From assembly GCA_947623455.1 (NCBI GenBank), contig OX392528.1, positions 2,273,501 to 2,337,500 of the forward strand: 64,000 bases of DNA, read 5' to 3'. The DNA comes from Mimachlamys varia. Lineage: Eukaryota; Mollusca; Bivalvia; Pectinida; Pectinidae. Shown piece by piece: positions 25,996-36,880 of this stretch. Below the pieces are notes generated by a model. That model saw only the letters and a program-made list of their open reading frames with translations, was not told where the DNA came from and made no database searches. The position numbers and the translations under genes are program-made. Numbering within the stretch: position 1 is the stretch's first letter; each line of letters begins with the position of its first letter.

Positions 25996-26735
25996 CGGAA
26001 TGCCCACCACCACAGGGCGTGATATAGCCAGTCGTGTATTTTGCCATGTTTGCCAACCACCAGGGGCGTGGAATAGTCAGCCATGTATGCCCACCTACAG
26101 GGGCGTGGTGGAGTTAGCCGTATATGCCCATCACCAGGGTGTGTTGTTTAATCGGCTCTTTGCCCAACACCAGGGGGCGTGGTCTGGTCGGCCCTGTATG
26201 CCAACCACCAGGGTTCGTCATATAGTTAGCCCTGTATGCCCACCAACAGGGGCGATGTAGAGTTAGTCATGTATGCCCACCACCAAGGGGCGTGGTCTAG
26301 CTAACCGTGAATTCCCACCACCAGGGGGCGTGGTATAGTTAGCCGTGTTGTCCACCACCAGGGGGCGATGTAGAGTTAGTCATGTATGCCCACCACCAAG
26401 GGATGTGGTATAGCTAACCGTGTATGCCCGCCAGCAGGGGACGTTATACAGTGTATGCTCACCAAAAGGGGGGTATAGTCAACCGTGTATGCCCACCACC
26501 AGGGGCGTGATTTAGTCAACCGGGTAACCCACATTAGGTGTAGTACGTTTAATACGGAATGCCCACCGCCAGTAGTCGTGGTATATGTAGTTGGCCATAT
26601 GTACCCACCACCAGGGGGCGTGGAATAGTTAGACGTGTATGCCCGCCGCCAGGATTAGTGTTATAGTTGGTCATGTGTGTCCACCACAAGAGGGAGAAGT
26701 ATGTAGTTGGCACTGTATGCACGCTTAAATCGACG
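25996..26735. repeat. Degenerate ~38-bp minisatellite containing a CTCF-like core
   Basis: About 19 diverged units of 33 to 45 bp of the form TGCCCACCACCAGGGGGCGT followed by GGTATAGTTAGCCGTG. Units vary in length and sequence far more than those of the other arrays, so this array is older or less homogenised. The conserved part is CCACCAGGGG(G)CG; the TATAGTTAGCC linker drifts. An 86-codon ORF across it (26000-26260) is incidental. Confidence 0.92.
26318..26620 (+). promoter_or_regulatory. Cluster of CTCF-core-like motifs
   Basis: CCACCAGGGGGCG occurs exactly at 26318-26330, 26355-26367 and 26608-26620. It satisfies the 13-base core of the animal CTCF consensus CCASYAGRKGGCR at every position. 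Other units in the array carry one-base departures, such as CCACCAGGGGCG or CCACCAAGGGGCG. All lie on the same strand. CTCF and its motif are conserved across Bilateria, so binding is plausible but is an inference from motif match only. Confidence 0.45.
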
Positions 26736-27630
26736 ATGTTAACCGTCTCTTTAGCACTCGAATGTAAATGTTATATTTGTAAAATAGAATAAATCAGGTT
26801 TATAACAAACAAACAGTTATGTTAGAATCAGTTTGCTCTGAAGTCATTCTGGTCATGAAACTAACCGTCCCGTACCAGACAGTGTGTTCAGCAGATGATA
26901 TCACGAGATCTACAGATAAGTGTGCGCGCACCTGTTTCTTAACAAAATACATATTTCATACCACCAGTCCTCATCACGACTTGTCCATTACATCTGCTAT
27001 TTCTACTTCATGCTAAATTTACCCAGAATTTGGAGCATCACCCGGCACTGATAGTAATTAAAGCTGCCCTGCGACGATGCCCTCCATCAGTTAACGGCTG
27101 TGAAATACTCCAAAATTATTGTCATGGTGGAATAACGCGTAAAGATTACGGGATCGCCGTTTTTCCCACAGATATATTATGATGGAGATAGCAGAAGAAT
27201 CTGTTATCAATTTACTGCCAATTCTCCGTGTGTCACGACTCCGCGCCGATCGACATGCGATAGCTCGCCACGGCTCGGCTAATTCTTCCTGCCCGATACT
27301 CATTGGTAATGCTTGTAAAACTATTCATACACGCCATTTTTCAAAATTTACTTAATATTATGTCTAGGTCGTTTAAATGTTTATGTTTTATCAGATATGT
27401 AGTCTGTCATTTTTGCTACAGTAATTAGACAGAAAATTTCTGTTGAGGAATAACTAAATGTTAAGAAGATACATGAAGATTTTAAAACAGATTTTGATGG
27501 CTATCATGTTTATTGAGAAGTAACATATTAATTAAATTAGAGTAACTTTCATATTTTTTTGTATTTGTACACTCTGAAGGGAGGGGTTATATTCGAGAGA
27601 GGTAAACTAATTGTGTGGCAATCATTTCAT
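26736..27630. other. Spacer without recognisable gene
   Basis: About 0.9 kb. Short ORFs at 26819-27016 (plus) and 27091-27303 (minus) are unlike any family I know. The 27100-27310 part is more GC-rich than its surroundings, but nothing supports a call. Confidence 0.5.
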
Positions 27631-27838
27631 AGTGACATAGGTCCGTGCCTAGCCCCTGTGAGTGACAGAGGTCCGTGCCGAGCCCCTGTGAGTGACATAG
27701 GTCCGTGCCTAGCCCCTGAGAGTGACATAGGTCCGTGCCTTGCCCTGTGAGTGACATAGGTCCGTGCCTAGCCCCTGTGAGTGACATAGGTCCGTGCCTA
27801 GCCCCTGTGAGTGACATAGGTCCGTGCCTAGCCTCTGC
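27631..27838. repeat. 30-bp minisatellite, 7 units
   Basis: Core AGTGACATAGGTCCGTGCCT followed by AGCCCCTGTG. One unit lacks a few bases. Frames on both strands stay open through the array because the unit is a multiple of three. Confidence 0.95.
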
Positions 27839-28029
27839 GCGTGAACCCGATGCTGGATATGTACCGGAAGTATTGAATGCACTGAAGCTTGCCAATGACC
27901 CCGATGCAGACATTGACACAGTGACAAACAATACCGTAACACAATAACATAACGGGGACAAGTGCTGGTGACAGTCACAATAACAAACACCACCCATCAC
28001 TACACAAAACACGCACCGGGGTCGAGGGT

Positions 28030-28686
28030 GTTACTACCGGGAAGGTGTCGAGGGGCCCTCCTCCAGAAACTGGTGAAGGAGGGTGTCGAGGGGCCCTCCT
28101 CCAGAAACTGGTGTAGGAGGGTGTCGAGGGGCCCTCCTCCAGAAACTGGTGTAGGAGGGTGTCGAGGGGCCCTCCTCCAGAAACTGGTGTAGGAGGGTGT
28201 CGAGGGGCTCTCCTCCAACAACTGGTGTAGGAGGGTGTCGAGGGGCTCTCCTCCAGAAACTGGTGTAGGAGGGTTTCGAGGGCTCTCCTCCAGAAACTGG
28301 TGTAGGAGGGTGTCGAGGGGCTCTCCTCCAGAAACTGGTGTAGGAGGGTGTCGAGGGCTCTCCTCCAGAAACTGGTGTAGGAGGGTGTCGAGGGGCTCTC
28401 CTCCAGAAACTGGTGTAGGAGGGTGTCGAGGGGCCCTCCTCCAGAAACTGGTGTAGGAGGGTGTCGAGGGGCTCTCCTCCAGAAACTGGTGTAGGAGGGT
28501 GACGAGGGGCTCTCCTCCAGAAACTGGGGTAGGAGGGTGTCGAGGGGCTCTCCTCCAGAAACTGGTGTAGGAGGGTGACGAGGGGCGCTCCACTAGACAC
28601 TGCTGTATGAGGGTGTCGAGGGGGGCTCCACTAGACACTGCTCTATGAGGGTGTCGAGGGGCCCTCCACGAGACACTGCTGTAAGG
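28030..28686. repeat. 38-bp minisatellite with a hairpin in each unit, about 17 copies
   Basis: Core CTCCTCCAGAAACTGGTGTA then GGAGGGTGTCGAGGGGCC. Within each unit CCCTCCT (CTCTCCT in many units) faces AGGAGGG, and CCAG faces CTGG around AAA, so a single strand can fold into a nested stem. All three minus-strand frames lack stops, giving open frames of 188 and 238 codons; since 38 is not a multiple of three these cycle through frames and are not evidence of a protein. The last three units (28580-28686) are diverged and carry ACTAGACACTGCT. Confidence 0.95.
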
Positions 28687-29739
28687 AGGATCTGGTTTTA
28701 TATTGATAAACGTCAAGGCAATGCGCTAGGACATTTAAGATATTAATTAGCAGAAATATCTCGAATAATGTATTTGGTGATCAGATTTAAAACGTCACAG
28801 TAACCCGTTGCTTCTACGTCTTGATCAGCTACCGATTATCCTAGCCTACATCGTATTTTATAGAATAGATCACGCACTTCTATCTGATAATCACGTGAGT
28901 TGTCTGACAAAATCCCGCGATCGGTGTATTGTTTCACGTTCACAACTTCCGGTTACGACGATGGCCAGATATAACTATTAATTTCTCTATATTGGCTTAC
29001 CAAACATATACAGGTGTAGCTCCTTCATATCTCTATATCTCACTCAGACTAATCCTCCAGGTATGTCAAAGGTGGGTCTTTGGTACAATTCCAGCCGAAG
29101 TGTTGACAGGTCATGACCACCATTTTTTCACGTGGTGATGTAGAGTGTGTGGCTACTGCTGCATCATTGTTAATATTCTGGCGCAATATTCAAATGACCC
29201 AGGGTACAAAATATACCCCATTTGAAGCATTCAGTACATTCAAACTATTCTTTGCTCATGAAAAGTCAAACAAAACATGTGAATCTTCTAATTAGTAGCA
29301 ATTAAAAACTCCCTGGGTTTAGTATGGCCTTCAAAAAAAAATAATGAAAAATAGTCCAAATTTATTCAGAAACGACACACTTGCATACGTAATAGGTGCC
29401 TTGTCCCGATTGGTAACGACACACTTGCATACGTAATAGGTGCCTCGTCCCGATACCACATCCATGTCCTTCACCACCGTGTATTTTACTTTCTGTACTT
29501 CCGGTAACGCGACAATAAATGGTCTATACAATAATCATTATCTGTAACAGGAGAAAGAAGAAATGTAACTGCCTGACTGGGGCTCGAAGGGAGAAAAGCA
29601 TCCCAACAATTTTAATGAGACAGCAAATCAATTTTAGTTTCCTTCAAAAACAAGATTTTGCAGGGGCCCTTTATGATATAAGATCAGCTTCCTCTTACAA
29701 TCACTTGCAGTGTTGTTCAACAGGCCTAGCCCGTAGATT
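28687..29739. other. Spacer without recognisable gene
   Basis: About 1 kb of unique AT-rich DNA. It contains one 44-bp direct duplication (29371-29454). ORFs of 60 to 70 codons at 28929-29138, 29113-29295 and 29331-29531 have no recognisable similarity. Confidence 0.5.
29371..29454. repeat. 44-bp tandem duplication
   Basis: Two copies of a stretch starting AACGACACACTTGCATACGT at 29371 and 29415, 40 bp compared with one mismatch (CCTTG to CCTCG), joined by TGGT. It looks like a young two-unit seed of the kind that could grow into a minisatellite. Confidence 0.95.
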
Positions 29740-30007
29740 GTTCGACACTACACTACTGCCGTTACTATACTATCTCCTCTATACGTCATACTATATACCG
29801 CTTTTTCTACTTCCGGTAACCGTGCTCTCTCCTTTATATCTCTTACAGTATACCACTTTTTGTACTTCCGGTTACCAAACAATTTCTTCTGCCTTTGACA
29901 GTATACCACTTTTTGTGCTTCCGGTTACCAAACAATCTCTTCTTCCTTTTACGGTATACCACTTTGTGTGCTTCCGGTTGCCATACAATCTCTTCTGCCT
30001 TTTACAA
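29740..30007. repeat. 53-bp minisatellite, left part
   Basis: Units start GTATACCACTTTTTGTGCTT, then CCGGTTACCA, at 29848, 29901 and 29954, exactly 53 bp apart, with decayed copies upstream. A 459-bp MITE splits the array at 30007. Confidence 0.88.
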
Positions 30008-30466
30008 ACAATCTGATTAAAATACAGATCCTCACTATTACTATCGTGTGTAGGATCTGACAGCGACCAGCAGAAGGTCATCTGCAGATAACCTTTATTA
30101 TTTCCATATCTAGGAAATGAACAGCCAATCAAAATGCACCTTGTAAACGGTGTTTGGTAGACGAACAAAAATGGCGGCGAATCGAAGCGAAGAAGAGAAA
30201 ATCATTCAGGGCGTTATATAACAATTTGATTGGTGTATTTTGTGGACGCCGCCATTTTTTTATACGGTCGTTCGGGTTTCTCTTTACTTTACACTGGTTT
30301 AACGTCAAGTGTAGAAACTAATCGGAATTAGCTTTTCACTTTCAGAATCTGGTAAGCAGCAATTTGATTGGTGAATACAAAGGTCATCTGCACATGACCT
30401 TCTGCTGGTCGCTGTCAGTCCTACACACGATAGTTATAGTGAGAATCTGTATTTTAATCAGATTGT
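30008..30466. mobile_element. 459-bp MITE with ~85-bp terminal inverted repeats
   Basis: The left end (30008 onward, ACAATCTGATTAAAATACAG) is the inverse of the right end to about 85 bp, at roughly 95 percent identity by eye. TTTACAA lies immediately outside both ends (30001-30007 and 30467-30473), a 7-bp target duplication extendable to 8-9 bp with one mismatch. The interior has a second, inner inversion: AAAAATGGCGGCG (about 30168) against CGCCGCCATTTTT (about 30248). It encodes no transposase. The superfamily is undecided (hAT or Mutator-like by duplication length). Confidence 0.9.
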
Positions 30467-30720
30467 TTTACAATATACCACTTTTTGTGCTTCCGGTTAC
30501 TATACAATCTCTTCTGCCTTTCACAGTATGCCACTCTGTGTGCTTCCGGTTGCCATACCATCTCATTGGCCTCCTACAGTATGTCGCTTTTCGAATTTCT
30601 ATATCCTATTATACTCCTTACTCAAAAAAACATCCAATCATATCCGCGTATAGCTTCACATTCCCTTCTTCCGGTTTCCAAACTATCACACCCTCTTCCT
30701 CCACTATCGTATATAAGTCA
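30467..30720. repeat. 53-bp minisatellite, right part
   Basis: Continues the same array after the MITE: units at 30473, 30526 and 30579 are 53 bp apart, then decay towards 30720 while keeping CTTCCGGT. ORFs at 30364-30798 and 30485-30730 run through it and are incidental. Confidence 0.88.
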
Positions 30721-30879
30721 GTTTATATAAAAAGGGGGGTTTTAAAATTCAATAAAAAAAATTCTATATTGCAAAAGATTGCTCAAAAACGTTTTTAAAT
30801 GCCACACCGACTCTAAATAATATGTATCTTATCTTATATGATATAACCGAATGAAAAAAAGAGCTACAACGTATATCCT

Positions 30880-33800
30880 TGGTATCTCCCTAGTACTGAC
30901 CCTCGGCAGTATCTCCCTAGTACTGACCCTCGGCAGTATCTCTCTAGTACCGACCCTCGCAAGTATCTCCCTAGTACTGACCCTCGGTAGTATCTCCCTA
31001 GTACTGAACCTCGCCAGTATCTCCCTAGTAATGACCCTCGACAGTATCTCCCTAGTACTGACCCTCGGCAGTATCTCCCTAGTACTGACCCTCGGCAGTA
31101 TCTCCCTAGTACTGACCCTCGGTAGTATCTCCCTAGTAATGACCATCGGTAGTATCTTCCTAATACCGACCCTCGGTAGTATCTCCCTAGTACTGACCCT
31201 CGGTAGTATCTCCCTAGTACTGACCCTCGGCAGTATCTCCCTAGTACTGACCCTCGGTAGTATCTCCCTAGTAATGACCCTCGGTAGTATCTCCCTAGTA
31301 CCGACCCTCGGTAGTATCTCCCTAGTACTGACCCTCGGCAGTATCTCCCTAGTACATGTACTGACCCTTGGCAGTATCTCCCTAGTACTGACCCTCGACA
31401 GCATCTCCCTAGTACTGACCCTCGGTAGTATCTCCCTAGTACCGACCCTCGGTAGTATCTCCCTAGTACCGACCCTCGGTAGTATCTCCCTAGTACTGAC
31501 CCTGGGCAGTATCTCCCTAGTACTGACCCTCGGTAGTAACTCCCTAGTACTGACCCTCGGCAGTTTCTCCCTATTACCGACCCTCGGCAGTATCTCCCTA
31601 GTACTGACCCTCGTCAGTATCTCCCTAGTACTGACCCTCGGTAGTATATCCCTAGTACTGACCCTCGGCAGTATCTCCCTAGTACCGACCCTCGGCAGTA
31701 TCTCCCTAGTACTGACCCTCGTCAGTATCTCCCTAGTACTGACCCTCGGCAGTATCTCCCTAGTACTGACCCTCGGTAGTATCTCCCTAGTACTGACCCT
31801 CGGCAGTATCTCCCTAGTACCGACCCTCGGCAGTATCTCCCTAGTACTGACCCTCGTCAGTATCTCCCTAGTACTGACCCTCGGCAGTATCTCCCTAGTA
31901 CTGACCCTCGGTAGTATCTCCCTAGTACTGACCCTCGTCAGTATCTCCCTAGTACCGACCCTCGGCAGTATCTCCCTAGTACCGACCCTCGGCAGTATCT
32001 CCCTAGTACTGACCCTCGGCAGTAGCTCCCTAGTACTTACCCTTGGCAGTATCTCCCTAGTACCGACCCTCGCCAGTATCTTCCTAGTACCAATCGTCGC
32101 CAGTATCTCCCTAGTACTGAACCTCGCCAGTATCTCCCTAGTACCGACCCTCGGCAGTATTTCCCTAGTACCGACCCTCGGTAGTATCTCCCTAGTACCG
32201 AGCCTCGCCAGTATCTCCCTAGTACTGACCCTTGGCAGTATCTCCCTAGTACCGACCCTCGGCAGTATTTCCCTCGTACTGACCCTCGCCAGTATCTCCC
32301 TAGTACTGACCCTCGCCAGTATCTCCCTAGTACTGACCCTCGGTAGTATCTCCCTAGTTCTGGCCCTCGCCAGTATCTCCCTAGTACCGACCCTCGCCAG
32401 TATCTCCCTAGTACTGACCCCCGCCAGTATCTCCCTAGTACTGACCCTCGCCAGTATCTCCCTAGTACTGACCCTCGGTAGTATCTCCCTAGTACTGACC
32501 CTCGGTAGTATCTCCCTAGTACTGACCCTCTGTAGTATCTCCCTAGTACTGACCCTCGGCAGTATCTCCCTAGTACTGACCCTCGGTAGTATCTCCCTAG
32601 TACCGACCCTCGGTGGTATCTCCTTAGTACTGACCCTCGGCAGTATCTCCCTAGTACCGACCCTCGGTAGTATCTCCCTAGTACCGACCCTCGGTAGTAT
32701 CTCCCTAGTACTGACACTCGGCAGTATCTCCCTAGTACTAACCCTCGACAGTATCTCCCTAGTACTGACCCTCGACAGTATCTCCCTAGTACCGACCCTC
32801 GGCAGTATCTCCCTAGTACTGACCCTCGGTAGTATCTCCCTAATACTGACCCTCGGCAGTTTCTCCCTGGTACCGACCCTCGGCAGTATCTCCCTAGTAC
32901 CGACCCTCGGCAGTATCTCCCTAGTACCGACCCTCGGTAGTATCTCCCTAGTACTGATCCTCGGTAGTATCTCCCTAGTACAGACCCTCGGCAGTATCTC
33001 CCTAGTACTGACCCTCGGTAGTACCTCCCTAGTAATGACCCTCGGTAGTATCTCCCTAGTACTGACCCTCGGCAGTATCTCCTTAGTACATGTACTGACC
33101 CTCGGCAGTATCTCCCTAGTACTGACCCTCGCCAGTATCTCCCTAGTACTGACCCTCGGTAGTATCTCCCTAGTACTGACCCTCGTCAGTATCTCCCTAG
33201 TACCGACCCTCGGCAGTATCTCCCTAGTACCGACCCTCGGCAGTATCTCCCTAGTACTGACCCTCGGCAGTAGCTCCCTAGTACTTACCCTCGGCAGTAT
33301 CTCCCTAGTACTGACCCTCGGTAGTACCTCCCTAGTAATGACCCTCGGTAGTATCTCCCTAGTACCGACCCTCGGTAGTATCTCCCTAGTACTGACCCTC
33401 GGCAGTATCTCCCTAGTACATGTACTGACCCTCGGCAGTATCTCCCTAGTACTGACCCTCGCCAGTATCTCCCTAGTACTGACCCTCGGTAGTATCTCCC
33501 TAGTACTGACCCTCGTCAGTATCTCCCTAGTACCGACCCTCGGCAGTATCTCCCTAGTACTGACCCTCGGCAGTATCTCCCTAGTACTGACCCTCGCCAG
33601 TATCTCCCTAGTACTGACCCTCGGTAGTATCTCCCTAGTACTGACCCTCGACAGTATCTCCCTAGTACTGACCCTCGACAGTATCTCCCTAGTACTGACC
33701 CTCGGCAGTATCTCCCTAGTACTGACCCTCGGTAGTATCTCCCTAATACTGACCCTCGGCAGTTTCTCCCTGGTACCGACCCTCGGCAGTATCTCCCTAG

Positions 33801-34090
33801 TACCGACCCTCGGCAGTATCTCCCTAGTACCGACCCTCGGTAGTATATCCCTAGTACTGACCCTCGGTAGTATCTCCCTATACCGACCCTCGACAGTATC
33901 TCCCTAGTACTGACCCTCGGCAGTTTCTTCCTAGTACCGACCCTCGGCAGTATCTCCCTAGTACCGACCCTCGGTAGTATATCCCTAGTACTGACCCTCG
34001 GTAGTATCTCCCTAGTACCGACCCTCGACAGTATCTCCCTAGTATTGACCCTCGGCAGTATCTCCCTAGTACTGAACCTCGCCAGTATCA
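30880..34090. repeat. 27-bp minisatellite array, about 119 units
   Basis: Core AGTATCTCCCTAGTACTGAC then CCTCGGC. Variation is concentrated at GGC/GGT/GCC/GAC/GTC and CTG/CCG. A 6-bp CATGTA insertion in AGTACATGTACTG marks units near 31353, 33087 and 33418. Because 27 is a multiple of three, one plus-strand frame is open for 1018 codons (30851-33907), a nine-residue SISLVLTLG repeat. Alternatives inside the unit include many that change the residue (Leu/Pro, Gly/Ala/Asp/Val), and the start and end lie in random DNA, so I read it as non-coding. Confidence 0.96.
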
Positions 34091-35120
34091 AGCTGCTGTT
34101 TAATAAGTATTCGTCTTCCTGTACGATCTAGTATTCCGTAAACAATATCGTTCCTAAACTACATGTTTACTATACAAGCCTGTACCAGCGTCATTACCAG
34201 CCGGGGTCATTCGGTGCGTTATTATAGATGAAAAAGATTATTTCATTTGTACGTTGGTGAAAACATAACACAGAACTTGGGTCAAAAACAGGACTTACTC
34301 ATACATGACTTAGAGTTGGTGCCTTTAATGCTAATCACTCTCCTCGAGGACCAGTAACAATGCCCTGTCTGTGATTATCAGTAAACGATGGCTTTAACGA
34401 GGTAAATAGTGGGTATTTATGATACAGTATATAGTTATATAACAAGTGACACACACGTGTGTCGGGGTATAACAGACGGACCAGCAAGTGTCAACCGACT
34501 TCAAACAAAACACTATAACCCACACACACTCTTATCAAGGGTTTTGTTTGGTCCAAGACCTTTGTAATATACTCCCTTTCTTAAACCACGCACTTAAACC
34601 TCTCAGGAATCAAAACAATCAAACAATTCAGGCTACTGGATCTGACTGCAACACAAGATTGTGAACAGTGCAGTATAATGACATTCAGGAACACAGATTC
34701 AACCGCAAATTAAAATTAAAAGACGCCATGTATGATATAATAATACGACACCCGAACAAGTCACTCAGAAAGGGTAGACATGTATATGTCCCTTTTAACT
34801 GTACGTCATAATAACAATGTGTGGAGGCCAGGGATGTCGCGGTGTGAACCATTACTCTACCAAGGTCAAGTCGCGTTACTCTTTGGAGGTAGTTCGCGTT
34901 AGGTCGCATTTAAAGTGTCCGTTGATGGAGAGCCGAGTCGAATTCGCGTTACCATGAATAGATGTCGCGTTGACAATGTAAGACTGTTTTATTTCCAATA
35001 ATCTATAGGGCTATATTATAGTATCGCTAGAGGGCTAAATCCTACAAACCCAGGGCGGGAGTGGGGGGTGGGGGTGGGGGGGGGGGGGGTATGCTCGATG
35101 AAACAGAAAACACGAGTATT
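34091..35120. other. Spacer without recognisable gene
   Basis: About 1 kb. A short degenerate region (34862-34970) repeats TCGCGTTA five times at irregular spacing. A 74-codon minus-strand ORF (34685-34909) overlaps it and has no known relative. A poly-G tract lies at the right end. Confidence 0.55.
35053..35089 (+). other. G-rich tract, G-quadruplex candidate
   Basis: Runs GGG, GGG, GGGGGG, GGGGG and then about 13 consecutive G separated by one to three other bases. At least four runs of three or more G occur with short loops, the usual condition for an intramolecular quadruplex. It lies 32 bp before the 52-bp array. Confidence 0.8.
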
Positions 35121-35893
35121 AGGTAGTCCTGGTTACCCTCCCCGGGTAACCGAGGGAAATGCTCAGCCTAGTAAGTCGTCCCGGTTACCCTCCCCAGATA
35201 ACCGAGGGAAATGCTCAGCCTAGTAAGTCGTCCCGGTTACCCTCCCCAGATAACCGAGGGAAATGCCCAGCCTAGTAGGTTGCCCTGGTTACCCTCCCCA
35301 GATAACCGAGGGAAATGCTCAGCCTAGTAAGTCGTCCCGGTTACCCTCCCCAGATAACCGAGGGACATGCTCAGCCTTGTAGGTTGTCCCGGTTACCCTC
35401 CCCAGATAACCGAGGGAAATGCTCAGCCTTGTAGGTTGTCCCGGTTACCCTCCCCAGATAACCGAGGGAAATGCTCAGCCTTGTAGGTTGTCCCGGTTAC
35501 CCTCCCCGGATAACCGAGGGAAATGTTCAGCCTAGTAGGTCGTCCTGGTTACCCTCCCCGGACAATCGAGGGAAATGCTCAGCCTAGTAGGTTGTCCCGG
35601 TTACCCTCCCCAGATAACCGAGGGAATGCTCAGCCTAGTAGGTTGTCCCGGTTACCCTCCCCAGATAACCGAGGGAAATGCTCAGCCTTGTAGGTTGTCC
35701 TGGTTACCCTCCCCAGATAACCGAGGGAATGCTCAGCTTTGTAGGTTGTCCCGGTTACCCTCCCCAGATAACCGAGGGAATGCTCAGCCTAGTAGGTTGT
35801 CCCGGTTACCCTCCCCAGATAACCGAGGGAATGCTCAGCCTAGTAGGTTGTCCCGGTTAACCTCCTCAGATAACAGAGGGAAATGCTCAGCCT
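35121..35893. repeat. 52-bp minisatellite with a hairpin in each unit, about 15 copies
   Basis: Units contain GGTTACCCTCCCCAGATAAC then CGAGGGAAATGCTCAGCCTA. CGGTTA faces TAACCG across an 11-base CCCTCCCCAGA loop, and outside it TCCC faces GGGA, so each unit can form a stem-loop. Some copies lose one A (GGGAAATG to GGGAATG) and become 51 bp. Open frames of 60 to 114 codons here are incidental. Confidence 0.95.
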
Positions 35894-35929
35894 CGAGAGT
35901 CTATTTACTTAACATTTAGTAAATACCTA

Positions 35930-36200
35930 GCAGAGACGTATAAACAGAGACGTGTAAAGCAGAGACGTATAAACAGAGACTTATAAACAGAGACGTATAA
36001 ACAGAGACGTTTAAACAGAGACGTATAAACAGAGACGTTTAAACAGAGACGTATAAACAGAGACGTATAAACAGAGACGTTTAAACAGAGACGTATAAAC
36101 AGAGACGTATAAACAGAGCTGTATAAACAGAGACGTATAAACAGAGACGTATAAACAGAGACGTATAAAGCAGAGACGTTTAAAGCAAAGACGTATAAAG
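35930..36200. repeat. 14-bp minisatellite array, about 19 units
   Basis: CAGAGACGTATAAA repeated, alternating with CAGAGACGTTTAAA and a few 15-bp units with AAAG. It begins about 35 bp after the 52-bp array ends. Confidence 0.95.
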
Positions 36201-36605
36201 CGCTGACTTAAAGCGTCGCTGTTTCATCATAAGGAACATAACCTGTCTTCTCTACAACCACCTGACCGTCAACAAGGAGTGGCAAGTTTGAAGTTCTTAA
36301 TTTGGATAAAATATTTCTACTTTTGATGGGTTTTTTTGAAGTTCTCTCCACTACTAATATTTATCTTTAAAGAGATAAACGTGTATTCCCCCTAGATGAA
36401 TTATCTGTCTTATCTAACCAGTTGAGAAAAAGTTAATCTGGTAGATTTTACTTTAAAAGTAGAGTTTCAAGGTAAAGAGGGAATCGTGTGCCCGTATAAA
36501 GCGAGAGTCGATTTTACATTGCACTTGAAGGGAGACGGGAGATGTTTTTCCTATAGTGATACGATATGTAAACAAAAGTTTGTTTGATGTGTGCCCATAT
36601 CATAC
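36201..36605. other. Spacer, nothing recognised
   Basis: About 400 bp of AT-rich unique DNA with no ORF of note. Confidence 0.6.
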
Positions 36606-36880
36606 CAGAATCTGTGGCTAGAGAATGCCATGTCCTCCCCACACCTGAGAGGTGATCTGTCTGACTAGAGAATGCCGTGCCCCCACCCCCTTCACACACC
36701 CGAGAGGTGATCTGTCTGTGACTAGAGAATGCCGTGCCCCCACCCCCTCCCCACACCTGAGAGGTGATCTGTCTGTGACTAGAGAATGCCGTGCCTCCAC
36801 CCCCTCCCCACACCTGAGAGGCTATCTGTCTGTGACTAGAGAATGCCGTGCCCCCACCCCCTTCACACACCTGGAAGCAT
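36606..36880. repeat. 57-bp C-rich minisatellite, about 5 units
   Basis: GACTAGAGAATGCCGTGCCC then CCACCCCCTCCCCACACCTG then AGAGGTGATCTGTCTGT. The first and last units are partial or diverged. Two or three C-runs of four to five per unit put G-quadruplex or i-motif potential on each unit pair. ORFs on both strands are open because 57 is a multiple of three. Confidence 0.95.

Noticed and set aside
27587..28716. ORFs of 141 to 238 codons on minus with proline-rich repeats
   Set aside because: They run through the 30-bp and 38-bp arrays; the 38-bp unit cycles through all frames without stops, so the length is expected.
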